Part shown: piece by piece, positions 7,015 through 15,400 of the stretch | How the letters are laid out: each line of letters opens with the position of its first letter | Position numbering within the stretch: the first letter of the stretch is position 1 | DNA from: JAAYDH01 sp964345825 | GTDB lineage: Bacteria > Bacillota_I > Bacilli_A > RFN20 > CAG-826 | Direction of reading: 5' to 3' | NCBI GenBank assembly: GCA_964345825.1 | Contig: CAYFSI010000017.1 | Span: forward strand, 1-21,794 | DNA length: 21,794 bases | Notes under the pieces: model-generated | The model's input: only the letters and a program-made list of their open reading frames with translations | What the model was told of the DNA's origin: nothing | Databases searched by the model: none | Made by a program: the position numbers and the translations under genes

Positions 7015-8922
7015 TTAATTATTTTGGTTTGTTTGTTTCCTTTTTTGGCGAAGGCGATATTTTAATTTTTTATTGATGAATAGGTAGGTGACAAGGGCTC
7101 CTGTTCCAACAATTTCGATAATAAAAATAATGATTGCCCAAGTTGGTAGAGAAGTGGTTTTAAATCTTTCCCACATAGCGAGAACGGCTTCGTTAGCTTC
7201 TGAACCAAAATCTTTCATCACCGCGCAACGATCAATTGTCTCTAAATCAGGATATTGGCAATAAAATTGGCGACCCACAGCTTGGTTTTGATGAACAATT
7301 CCTTCTCCATCTTCATAAGCATAGAAATACCCATCAGCATAGAAGTGGTATTCTGGTAAATCATTATTAACATCGACAAGGTAATCGTTGTTAAAGAAAT
7401 AATTGAGATTGACATCTTCATAATCGCTTTCTAAATTATCGACAATGGCGATATCACCATAGGTTTTATTGACGTTGGTTTCTTCACCATTATCATCAAG
7501 AAGTTTGATGTATTGAGGTTCAGCATCATTAATGATATTTCCATCTTCATCTTCGAGGAAACAAACAAGAGGATATTCATCATATATTGCTTGATGCTCA
7601 GAAGTTAAAAAGTCTTCATAGGCTAAGGCCTCATAATCAGAGGAGTCACTGGGATTAAGACGATAAACACTTGAATAAATCTCATTTTTTTCATCAGTAA
7701 GGAAATATAATTCTTCAGTCCTAACATCGTACCAATCGCGAACTAAATCACGGATTTCTTCACCTCCAATAAAGGAAGTGTAGCCAGTATATTCCATGTT
7801 TTCGCGAGCGTATTTAGGAGTAGAAAGGAAATCCAAAAACAAATAGGCGACTTCTTCTTGAAAAGCGGAACGTTCAGTCTTAGGCATAACCCAAGCATCA
7901 AACCAAAGATTGGATCCAAGATAAGGAATGGAATAACACAACTCTTTGTTTTCTTCTTCACCTAAGTCCATCGAATAAACCGCATCACCGCTCCAGGCTA
8001 AATTGATGCCAATTTTGCCAGAGACAATGTCGCTTTTGCCACTATCGACTTCTAATCCAAAGATATTGCCTCTTAGGTCCTTAAGAATGCTCTCGACCCC
8101 TTTGATGGTTTCATCATCAGAGCGGTTGAGAACTTCAGCGACTTTATTGTTATATTCTTGAGGTGAGATATCACCATCTAGATATTGTTGGCGATAACCA
8201 GCTAATTCTTCTTTATTGAGTTGCAAAACGGCCATGGCGTAGGTGTCACGCATGCTATCTTTGATGGAAATCGTGCCATTGTATTCGGCGTTCCAAAGCA
8301 TGTCCCAAGAAGTGGCATCTTCAAGAGCTTGAGTAGGATCATAATTGGCATACACCGGATTGAAAAGTAGGCCAAGTGTACCCCACATATAACCGACTCC
8401 ATATTCACCAAGAGTGACCGGACTGCCGTTGATGTCGGTAGTCTCAATTGAATCAAAACGTTGACGAATATATGATGAAGCATAAGAGTCATAATTTGGT
8501 AGTAACGTATCACGTTTATCCAATTTCACGATTAAATCTTCACGAATCATCTTTTGAATCATGTATTCGCTTGGGCAAATTAAATCAAAGCTGGACTTTC
8601 CAGTTAATAGTTGAGTATAGAGAGTCTCATTCGTGTCTGTCGTCGAATAAACGACATTGACGTTGTGATAACCAACACTATCTGCGTACTCTTCGAATTG
8701 AGTAAAGAAAATCTCTTGGTCATCATCCGTCATGTAGATGTAATCTTCCATGTTTTTGACACGTAAAAGAATCTTCTCATCTACGTCGACAAAGCGACGA
8801 GGAGTAAGAGAATAATCGGCGTTTTGCAGGTTTTTTGATGAAAAAGAACGATTATTAGTGGAAATGATCAAAGATGAAAACAAGCAAAGACCAACTAGAG
8901 AATATAGATAAAACTTTTTCAT
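7015..8922 (-). CDS. potD: Spermidine/putrescine ABC transporter substrate-binding protein, enlarged and membrane-anchored
   Basis: PotD captures polyamines outside the membrane for the PotABC importer. This 635-residue form is far longer than the roughly 350-residue E. coli protein. It has an N-terminal hydrophobic segment (about 5-21) with no convincing lipobox, then the binding-protein fold: SSFDLICPSEYMIQKM (110-125), YGVGYMWGTLGLLFN (174-188), INLAWSGDAVY (306-316) and SNLWFDAWVMPK (337-348). An acidic stretch of about 150 residues (roughly 400-550) has no counterpart in standard PotD. The family-like end (ETIDRCAVMKDFG) resumes at 561, and a C-terminal membrane helix (594-616) with a basic tail follows. 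ATG 8922 has AAGGAAGG upstream and starts one base after the potC stop. Last gene of potABCD; no terminator follows it. Confidence 0.88.
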   Translation of the reverse strand: MKKFYLYSLVGLCLFSSLIISTNNRSFSSKNLQNADYSLTPRRFVDVDEKILLRVKNMEDYIYMTDDDQEIFFTQFEEYADSVGYHNVNVVYSTTDTNETLYTQLLTGKSSFDLICPSEYMIQKMIREDLIVKLDKRDTLLPNYDSYASSYIRQRFDSIETTDINGSPVTLGEYGVGYMWGTLGLLFNPVYANYDPTQALEDATSWDMLWNAEYNGTISIKDSMRDTYAMAVLQLNKEELAGYRQQYLDGDISPQEYNNKVAEVLNRSDDETIKGVESILKDLRGNIFGLEVDSGKSDIVSGKIGINLAWSGDAVYSMDLGEEENKELCYSIPYLGSNLWFDAWVMPKTERSAFQEEVAYLFLDFLSTPKYARENMEYTGYTSFIGGEEIRDLVRDWYDVRTEELYFLTDEKNEIYSSVYRLNPSDSSDYEALAYEDFLTSEHQAIYDEYPLVCFLEDEDGNIINDAEPQYIKLLDDNGEETNVNKTYGDIAIVDNLESDYEDVNLNYFFNNDYLVDVNNDLPEYHFYADGYFYAYEDGEGIVHQNQAVGRQFYCQYPDLETIDRCAVMKDFGSEANEAVLAMWERFKTTSLPTWAIIIFIIEIVGTGALVTYLFINKKLKYRLRQKRKQTNQNN

Positions 8923-8923
8923 A

Positions 8924-9781
8924 TTAATCCCTTCCTTTGCGAATCTTTTTAATATTAGAATGACGTGAACGATAGATGGTCACGGCGATTACTGCAATGA
9001 TTACAGCGATAAAAATAAATGTTGTTAGAGCGCGCATTTCAGGAGGAATATTTTTCTTTTTTATCGCGGCTTGAATAAAGGTCGAAAGTGTTTCAATTTC
9101 ACTGTTACCATTCAAAAGGCCGGCCCCACGGGTGAAACTTGTAATGATAAAGTCATCTAAAGAAAGGGTGATTGACAACAAGAATCCACTGAAAACGCCA
9201 GGAGCGATTTCCGGAACAGTGATTTTAGTCAAAGCCTGGCGAGGGGTAGCACCTAAATCAATCGCTGCCTCATATAAAGAAGGATCCATTTGTTGAAGCT
9301 TAGGTCTGACAGATATGTACACAAAAGGCAAACTCAAGGAGACGTGTCCTATTAACAATGTCCAAAAGCCAAAGATATCATTCTTAAAAATGTATGTTCC
9401 TAAGAAAACGAACATAACAGTTAATGAGAAGGCAATAACAATCTCGGCATTGACGATCGGTATCTGAGTTGCAAAATTAATTACTTTTTTAAACTTACTT
9501 TTGCTATAGAAAACACCAATAGCTCCTAAAGTGCCCAATAAAGTAGCTACCGCAGCCGAAATAATAGCAATTAAAAGCGTATTGCCAATCGCAATCATAA
9601 TCGCTTTGTTTTGAAAGAGGTCGACGTAAAGGTTGAAAGAGAAAACATAATGTCCACCGATCAATGTGGTATTAGAAAAGGAATAGAAAACAAGCAATAA
9701 AATTGGTAAATACATTAATAGAAGGACAATCCAAATATAAGATTGACCAATGATTTTGCGTAAGGGAAAACTCTTTTTCAT
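8924..9781 (-). CDS. potC: Spermidine/putrescine ABC transporter permease PotC
   Basis: A 285-residue inner-membrane permease with about six membrane segments and the binding-protein-dependent transport signature EAAIDLGATPRQALTKITVPEIAPG at roughly 170-195, the EAA loop that contacts PotA. LDDFIITSFTRG is the usual PotC motif. ATG 9781 shares one base with the potB stop (TAATG), and AAAGGAG precedes it, so translation is probably coupled to potB. It partners with PotB as a heterodimer. Confidence 0.94.
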   Translation of the reverse strand: MKKSFPLRKIIGQSYIWIVLLLMYLPILLLVFYSFSNTTLIGGHYVFSFNLYVDLFQNKAIMIAIGNTLLIAIISAAVATLLGTLGAIGVFYSKSKFKKVINFATQIPIVNAEIVIAFSLTVMFVFLGTYIFKNDIFGFWTLLIGHVSLSLPFVYISVRPKLQQMDPSLYEAAIDLGATPRQALTKITVPEIAPGVFSGFLLSITLSLDDFIITSFTRGAGLLNGNSEIETLSTFIQAAIKKKNIPPEMRALTTFIFIAVIIAVIAVTIYRSRHSNIKKIRKGRD

Positions 9782-10614
9782 TATAAGTTCGCTCCTTTCG
9801 CATTTTCTTTTGAAGTATTGCGAGTTAAGAACATCGAAATACCAATTAAGATGAGCATAATAAGGGCCATCAAGCTACCATCATTCCATAGTTTATTGTT
9901 GAATTCGAGGTTAATAAAGTTACCAAATAAAGTAATCTTTCCTTCTGAGAAAACATCGCTAATGACATAACTTGACATCGTAGGCATAAAGGTCATTAAG
10001 GTAGCAGAAACAATGCCTGGAACTGATTGAGGCAAAATACTTTTCGTAAATACTTGTCTGGGATTAGCTCCCAAATCAGCGGCAGCCTCGATTTGAGAGC
10101 GGTCGAGTTTTAAGAATGTTGTATAAAGAGGTAAAATAACGAATGGCAAATAGTTTTGGACCATACCAATTAAAGTTGCTAAATATGGATAGCTTCCACC
10201 ATCGATGCCCATCCAACTTAACAAATCCCGAGTCGCCCATGTTCTTAATACAAAGTTGATCCACATTGGGGCAATAAAGAGGGTAATTAAGACAATGTTT
10301 TTGTTGATTCTCTTATCGGCTAGAAAATAAGCAAGTGGGTAGCCAATTAACAAACATATTAATGTCGTTTGAAGAGCGACAAAAAGTGATACCCATAAAA
10401 CATTTAATTTTGATGGAGTGGTAAAAAAGTTCACCAGGGCATCAAATGATAAATTCATGTTTTGATCAGTAAAAGCGTACAAAACAATGATTAGAATTGG
10501 GCCAATCACAAAGAGCAAAAGAAACAACACATAAGGTATTGACAGCATTTTTCTTTGAAACAAAAGGACATGCGGTCTTTTGATTCTAGACGCTTTATTA
10601 CTCTTCGCGAACAT
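9781..10614 (-). CDS. potB: Spermidine/putrescine ABC transporter permease PotB
   Basis: A 277-residue permease with about six membrane segments and the EAA loop EAAADLGANPRQVFTKSILPQSVPG, which docks on PotA. PTMSSYVISDVFSEGK near the C-terminus is typical of PotB. I place the start at ATG 10614, which has AAAGGTGA about 11 bases upstream; the longer frame would begin at a GTG (10629) that lies inside this Shine-Dalgarno. The start overlaps the end of potA by 17 bases, and the stop overlaps potC by one base. Confidence 0.93.
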   Translation of the reverse strand: MFAKSNKASRIKRPHVLLFQRKMLSIPYVLFLLLFVIGPILIIVLYAFTDQNMNLSFDALVNFFTTPSKLNVLWVSLFVALQTTLICLLIGYPLAYFLADKRINKNIVLITLFIAPMWINFVLRTWATRDLLSWMGIDGGSYPYLATLIGMVQNYLPFVILPLYTTFLKLDRSQIEAAADLGANPRQVFTKSILPQSVPGIVSATLMTFMPTMSSYVISDVFSEGKITLFGNFINLEFNNKLWNDGSLMALIMLILIGISMFLTRNTSKENAKGANL

Positions 10615-12136
10615 ATTTTGATATGTCACCTTTCAAGTGAATTTTGATTAAAGAGGAAGGAATCGAAAGACTAACAGCGTCATCGACGTTCCAAGTGTAG
10701 GGACTTTCCAAAATGAAATCTTCTTCTTCGGAAGTACGAACCATGATTTGATAATGATCACCAATGTAAATAGTTGAGGCGACTATGCCATTAACATTCC
10801 CATTGTCGAAACCATCTAAAATCTCCATACCATTTAAAGGGATTTCAGCAATAACATCCGCATCATTTAAATCATATTTCTTTCCTTCAGGTGAGACTAG
10901 GTAACCATTGTCGTCAATGTGAGAACCCTTTAATAAAGAGGTTAAATCAACTTCAAAGATAGAATCGCTAATTACTAGTTGATTCTTATTGTTAATCCAG
11001 GCTTCTGGATAAATATTGCTCTTAATATCTTTCTCCATAATTTGAATATCTTCCGCGTCAACTGATAATTCAACGAGATCACCAACATTGTGATTCTTTG
11101 TGGTTTGAACGAGAACTTCGCTCTTTCCCACCATAATGACATATTCAAAATGGACACCTTTAAATATCTTGGTTTCAATTTTTCCAATTAATTGATCTTT
11201 GCTCGCTTCGCTTGCATTTGAAAGTTTCGAGACAATAATGTCTTCTGGACGAATCACAACATCAACTTTTTCATTGATTGGGAAGTCGTCGACACAATCA
11301 AACACATGATTGAGGAAACGGACTTTTCGATTCCCTGCCATTGTTGCATTATAGATATTTGACTCACCAATGAAGTTTGCGACATAAGCATTTTTTGGCT
11401 CGTTATAAATATCCATTGGAGTACCCATTTGTTGGATTTCTCCAGATTTCATAACCACAATTGTATCGCTCATGGTGAGAGCTTCTTCCTGATCATGAGT
11501 GACATAAATAAAGGTGATACCCAATTTTTTGTGCATTTCTTTTAATTCAAGTTGCATTTCTTTGCGCATTTTTAAATCGAGAGCGCCTAATGGCTCGTCG
11601 AGCAAAAGAATTTCCGGGCCATTGACAATGGCTCGAGCAATCGCGACACGCTGTTGCTGTCCACCAGAAAGAGTGGAAATATCGCGATCTTCTAGTTCCT
11701 CTAAATCAACGATGCGAAGCGCCTTAGCGACTTTCTCATCAATTTCTTTATTGGTTAAATGTCTTAGTTTGGTCTTTTTGTTGCCTTTTTTATCAACCAC
11801 TTCATAAGGGATTTTTTTGATTTTCAAGCCAAAAGCAACGTTATCATAAACATCATAATAAGGAAAAAGAGCATACCTTTGGAAAACAGTATTAATTGGT
11901 CTTTTATAAGGTGGAACCTTCGTCACATCCTGACCATTTAAATAGATTGTCCCTTTATCGGGTGTCTCGAATCCAGCAATCATCCGCAAGGTGGTTGTCT
12001 TCCCACATCCAGATGGACCAAGGAAAGTAACGAATTCTCCTTTGGTGATGTCAAGGTTAATGTCATCGACGACCGTCACCCCATCGAATACTTTGCTCAC
12101 TCCTTGAAGCGAGATAATACAGTTCTCTTTTCCCAT
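10598..12136 (-). CDS. potA: Spermidine/putrescine ABC transporter ATPase PotA, extended form
   Basis: The ATP-binding subunit of the polyamine importer, acting on the cytoplasmic face. Motifs are Walker A GPSGCGKT (40-47), Q-loop VFQRYALFP (84-92), signature LSGGQQQRVAIARA (156-169), Walker B ILLLDEP (176-182) and H-loop THDQEE (213-218), then a TOBE-type region with VVIRPEDI. At 512 residues it is longer than the usual 370 or so: a lysine-rich insert lies at about 108-132 in the helical domain, and the C-terminal half carries about 130 extra residues. Long PotA proteins also occur in Mollicutes. ATG 12136 is chosen because GGAGGG lies 5-6 bases before it; the longer frame starts at a GTG (12190) with no Shine-Dalgarno. 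First gene of potABCD. Confidence 0.94.
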   Translation of the reverse strand: MGKENCIISLQGVSKVFDGVTVVDDINLDITKGEFVTFLGPSGCGKTTTLRMIAGFETPDKGTIYLNGQDVTKVPPYKRPINTVFQRYALFPYYDVYDNVAFGLKIKKIPYEVVDKKGNKKTKLRHLTNKEIDEKVAKALRIVDLEELEDRDISTLSGGQQQRVAIARAIVNGPEILLLDEPLGALDLKMRKEMQLELKEMHKKLGITFIYVTHDQEEALTMSDTIVVMKSGEIQQMGTPMDIYNEPKNAYVANFIGESNIYNATMAGNRKVRFLNHVFDCVDDFPINEKVDVVIRPEDIIVSKLSNASEASKDQLIGKIETKIFKGVHFEYVIMVGKSEVLVQTTKNHNVGDLVELSVDAEDIQIMEKDIKSNIYPEAWINNKNQLVISDSIFEVDLTSLLKGSHIDDNGYLVSPEGKKYDLNDADVIAEIPLNGMEILDGFDNGNVNGIVASTIYIGDHYQIMVRTSEEEDFILESPYTWNVDDAVSLSIPSSLIKIHLKGDISKYVREE

Positions 12137-12192
12137 ATTAGCCCTCCACTTTCTTAAAAATGATGAATATTTTTTATTAATATTTCGCACAA

Positions 12193-12221
12193 AATATATA
12201 GTAATTTTTTTAAGAAAACAA
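12193..12221 (-). promoter_or_regulatory. Promoter of the potABCD operon
   Basis: Minus-strand TTGTTT (12216-12221), 17 bases, TATATT (12193-12198), giving a leader of about 50 bases before potA. A 13-base perfect palindrome, TTGATTTAATCAA (12284-12296), lies some 65 bases upstream of the -35 and could be an operator. Confidence 0.5.
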
Positions 12222-12414
12222 CATAATTTTAACCCCCCTCAATTTTTTATCATTTTTTGTGATTTGACTTTATGCGCTTTTATTTGATTTAATCAATATT
12301 TTTTTCTTTTTTTAACTGGTAAAAAAATTGTAGGCAATTGATTATTTTTTTTGACATTTTTTCCATCATAATTTTTGGAATTTTTTCAAGTATATTTTTG
12401 CATTGTAATATTGA
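12222..12414. other. AT-rich divergent intergenic region
   Basis: The region between the potABCD promoter and the lipoprotein promoter is made of A and T runs. It holds the 13-base palindrome at 12284-12296 and a lone TTGACA (12351-12356) on the plus strand without a -10 at proper spacing. No open frame or structured RNA was recognised. Confidence 0.5.
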
Positions 12415-12443
12415 TTGAAGAAAAAATCATTCTTATTTATAAT
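12415..12443 (+). promoter_or_regulatory. Promoter of the thioredoxin-like lipoprotein gene
   Basis: TTGAAG (12415-12420), 17 bases, TATAAT (12438-12443). The start would be near 12450, followed by the Shine-Dalgarno AAGAAGG (12454-12460) nine bases before ATG. Confidence 0.75.
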
Positions 12444-12469
12444 AATTTACATAAAGAAGGCCCTGAATT

Positions 12470-13570
12470 ATGAAAAAAACCGTCTTATTATTGCCGTTGA
12501 TTTTTCTAGGAACTAGTTTACTAACTGGCTGCTCTTTGAAAGAAAAAATTCGACTCACCTATGGAAGTTATATTCAAGATGACTTAATTGCCTTAGATGA
12601 TTTCTTTGATCTTCAAAAAAAGATGAGCGGAACCGAAAAAGGCGAAAATTTCTTGTTAGCTACTTATTTAGAGGGCGGTGTGTGTTCATGCTGGGACAAT
12701 TTTGAGATAGTGTTAAAACGATATATTTCCGAAGAAGATGTTGTCATTTATAAAATTAGTAACGATTTATTTAATTCAACGAATCAAAGCCAACTTGATG
12801 AATGGGGATTAACCAAAATCACAGGAACCACTCCTTCACTCGCAATTATTAAGAATGGTATAGTAAAAAAAGAATTTATCGCCGACAACAGCGAATTCTT
12901 TGATCGATATATTTCTTTTAAAGAAAAGATTGATCAATTTGTTTTGCCACCAAATTACTATTTTGTCGACCAAAATATTCTCGATGATGCAATTGCTAAT
13001 GATGATAAAGTATTAGTTCATTATATGTGGGATTTCTGCCCAGACTGCCAATATAGCGGCCCATCGGTTCTCTTCCCTTATACAAATGATCACAATTTCA
13101 CTTTAAAAATGTACTTAATCGATATTGGAAGGCTGACTGGTTATGATCCCGATGCCGAAAATCCTTTTGCAAATTTCAGCACATCAAACCAAGAATATGT
13201 CGATTTTTTAAGAGATCATCAGATTTCCTTTGCCGGAAACGAAACCTATGGCTACGACAGAGGATTTGTTCCCGCCACTCAATATTGGGAAAACGGCGTT
13301 CTTAAAGATGCTAACGTTTATTTCAATGATTCTTTAACTTTAGAAAACAACGAATGGAAAGTCACAAGTTCATTTTTCACTGAAGAAAGAAAAGATAGCC
13401 TCCACTACCTCGAAGGAGTAGAGACTACCGTTTTAGAAGGTTTAATTGTCGCCGAAGAAGATGTCACGCCTTCCAATAATGATCCATCTGTTGGATCTTG
13501 GCGCAAAGATGCCGCCAGCGTTTATCATAACCCTTTATTAATAGCGTTCTTAGATACTTACGCTTTATAA
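12470..13570 (+). CDS. Lipoprotein with two thioredoxin-fold-like halves
   Basis: A 366-residue exported lipoprotein: signal peptide with lipobox LLTGC, lipidated Cys21. The second half (about 165-300) looks like a thioredoxin fold: a beta strand VLVHYMWDF, then CPDC (Cys190, Cys193), and VPATQYWENG (Pro268) at the cis-Pro position. The first half (about 58-150) has the same plan: FLLATYL, then VCSCW (Cys72, Cys74, a CxC rather than CxxC), and TPSLAIIKNG (Pro122) at the cis-Pro position. The assignment rests on motif order, not an alignment. It may act in thiol-disulfide exchange outside the membrane. It is monocistronic, divergent from potABCD, and its stop abuts that of add. I do not recognise a named family. 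Confidence 0.7.
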   Translation: MKKTVLLLPLIFLGTSLLTGCSLKEKIRLTYGSYIQDDLIALDDFFDLQKKMSGTEKGENFLLATYLEGGVCSCWDNFEIVLKRYISEEDVVIYKISNDLFNSTNQSQLDEWGLTKITGTTPSLAIIKNGIVKKEFIADNSEFFDRYISFKEKIDQFVLPPNYYFVDQNILDDAIANDDKVLVHYMWDFCPDCQYSGPSVLFPYTNDHNFTLKMYLIDIGRLTGYDPDAENPFANFSTSNQEYVDFLRDHQISFAGNETYGYDRGFVPATQYWENGVLKDANVYFNDSLTLENNEWKVTSSFFTEERKDSLHYLEGVETTVLEGLIVAEEDVTPSNNDPSVGSWRKDAASVYHNPLLIAFLDTYAL

Positions 13571-14566
13571 TTATTTAATTTTTTGATAATAATTTTCAAA
13601 ATTCTTGTTTAAACGACTAATTAGTTTTTTCTTTGTAAAGTAAGAAACGAATGAGTACTTTATAGAAGTTGCTACCAATTTATAAACCTCCTCTTTTGTC
13701 AAAGAGAATGTTTTTACCATTTGTTTCATATCCATAATCGCATCGGTATTTGAAACTGTCATATTGTCGCTATTGATGGTGACAGGTATGCCCTTTTCAA
13801 TAAATTTGCGTAAAGGAACATCAGAATACCCTTTCAAAGATTTGGTTTGAAGATTACTGGTGGGACAAAATTCAAAGCACACTGGTCGAGTCAAGACTCG
13901 AACTACACTTTGTTCATCAAGAGAAAGGTGAACACCATGCCCAATTCGTTGCGCACCATTGTCTAAAGCCATCATAATTTCTTCATTTCCGGTGGCCTCA
14001 CCGCTATGAATAGTTATATTCAGACGATATTTTTGTGCTATTTGGTATATTTTCTTATAGTAGGTGCCAGGGTGGAGAGCCTCCGCACCTGCTAAATCGA
14101 CCGCTACAACATGATGGTGTCTCAATTTTTTAGCCACTTCGATTGTTTCTAGATTATCTTTTTCAGAAGCATGCCTCATGCAACAAAGAATAAGATTTGC
14201 CGAAAAGCCTTTTGTCATATGAAGGCCTTCCTTTAAACCATTTATCGCCGCTCGAGCTGCTTGTAACTGGCTCATGCCTTCACGAGTGTGAAGAATGGGG
14301 GCAAAGCGAATCTCGGCATATATGAAACCCATTTCAGCAAGCCGAAGGACCAGCGAACGAGTAACAAAAGTCAGATTTTCAGCCTTTTGTAAAAGTTTAA
14401 GCGGCAAATCAAAACGCTCTAAATAAACTTCTAGAGAAGGGCAATCATGAGGGACATATATGTTGTTTGGAAAATCTTTTCCTAAATCAATTTTGTCCTT
14501 TCGCGATAAAACAATGAAGTCCTCTTTGCTAAGGGAACCATCGAGATGTAAGTGTAAATCAATCAT
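13571..14566 (-). CDS. add: Adenosine deaminase
   Basis: Converts adenosine to inosine in purine salvage. The 331-residue protein has the expected length and motifs: DLHLHLDGS with zinc ligands His5 and His7, TIHSGEA (His187, Glu190), RIGHG (His210) and the metal Asp in NSDNMTVSNTD (Asp267). The usual TDDP of many enzymes is SDNM here; an N in place of the second Asp is, as I recall, seen in some Gram-positive members. ATG 14566 has AAGGAG six bases upstream. It follows the MBL-fold gene by 13 bases, so the two are likely co-transcribed. The stop directly touches that of the convergent lipoprotein gene. Confidence 0.92.
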   Translation of the reverse strand: MIDLHLHLDGSLSKEDFIVLSRKDKIDLGKDFPNNIYVPHDCPSLEVYLERFDLPLKLLQKAENLTFVTRSLVLRLAEMGFIYAEIRFAPILHTREGMSQLQAARAAINGLKEGLHMTKGFSANLILCCMRHASEKDNLETIEVAKKLRHHHVVAVDLAGAEALHPGTYYKKIYQIAQKYRLNITIHSGEATGNEEIMMALDNGAQRIGHGVHLSLDEQSVVRVLTRPVCFEFCPTSNLQTKSLKGYSDVPLRKFIEKGIPVTINSDNMTVSNTDAIMDMKQMVKTFSLTKEEVYKLVATSIKYSFVSYFTKKKLISRLNKNFENYYQKIK

Positions 14567-14579
14567 AAAGTACTCCTTT

Positions 14580-15200
14580 TTATGTATTAAAAATCAACGC
14601 TTGGTAAGAATAAAGGTCAGGATGAACGGTTATACTGGAAGAACTAACCTTCAAATATTTAGGAAATAAACTTTTAAAAATTTCAATTTGCCAATTATCA
14701 GGATAACCACTCGGTGGGTTTTTAACTTGATAATGCATTGGAATAATTAATTTTGGCTTAATATATTCAGCTAATAATTTGGACTCTTGAGCCGAAATGG
14801 TGTAAAAACCATTTATCGGAACAAATAGAACATCAACACCTTTGAACGGAGCAAATATGCTAAGAGGATAAATATCTCCAACATCACCAAGATGAGCGAA
14901 AGAAATATTGTCAAATGAGAAAATGCGCCCGTAAACTAAGCCTCTTTGTTTGCCATTTTCACGATCATGAGGCAATGGATATTCTTTATATTGCAGGCTT
15001 TTTGTTGAAGGAATCAACTTTACATATTCTCTTGCGTTATGGTCATGATGCTCATGCGAACAAAGCACTAAATTGGCACTTATGTTCTTCGGAAATAATA
15101 TTCCGTTAACCGAACCATTTTCATAGGGATCAAGAACAATAGAAAAATCATCACTGGCGACTTTAAAACTTGAATGACCAAGATATTGTATTGAAACCAT
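14580..15200 (-). CDS. Metallo-beta-lactamase-fold hydrolase (UPF0173/YtkL-like)
   Basis: A cytoplasmic metal-dependent hydrolase of the small MBL-fold group that starts with the IQYLGHSSF strand. Metal ligands are SHEHHDH (His49, His51, Asp53, His54), HLGDVG (His103, Asp106) and IIPMHY (His156). Substrates of this group are mostly unknown. I choose ATG 15200 (206 residues) because the family begins right at this strand; the frame stays open 30 codons further upstream, but that extension has no family character. The Shine-Dalgarno is weak (GTAGG, close to the ATG). It lies 13 bases upstream of add in the same direction. Confidence 0.82.
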   Translation of the reverse strand: MVSIQYLGHSSFKVASDDFSIVLDPYENGSVNGILFPKNISANLVLCSHEHHDHNAREYVKLIPSTKSLQYKEYPLPHDRENGKQRGLVYGRIFSFDNISFAHLGDVGDIYPLSIFAPFKGVDVLFVPINGFYTISAQESKLLAEYIKPKLIIPMHYQVKNPPSGYPDNWQIEIFKSLFPKYLKVSSSSITVHPDLYSYQALIFNT

Positions 15201-15231
15201 AAACCTACATTCATTAGGCCTTGCGATGTCT

Positions 15232-15337
15232 ATTTCAACTATGTTTAACCTAACTATCTCTATTTTAACAAATATAGAGAAAAAGACCATACATTAAGCA
15301 ACAAAGCAGCTTTGATTTCAATTACTACTATGTTTAA
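15232..15337. repeat. Pair of related motifs in the mscL/MBL divergent region
   Basis: ATTTCAA-CTATGTTTAA occurs at 15232-15248 and again at 15315-15337 with a 6-base insertion after ATTTCAA. The two copies lie about 67 bases apart in the same orientation between the MBL-fold gene and mscL. Purpose unknown. Confidence 0.45.
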
Positions 15338-15365
15338 TCATTTTTTTAATCTCATTTCTTCCTTT

Positions 15366-15374
15366 TGGTATAAT
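15366..15374 (+). promoter_or_regulatory. Extended -10 promoter of mscL
   Basis: TGGTATAAT, a perfect -10 (15369-15374) with TG extension. No clear -35 (a T-run lies there). AAAGGAG (15385-15391) follows, nine bases before ATG. Confidence 0.65.
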
Positions 15375-15400
15375 ATAAATTTATAAAGGAGATTTAATTC

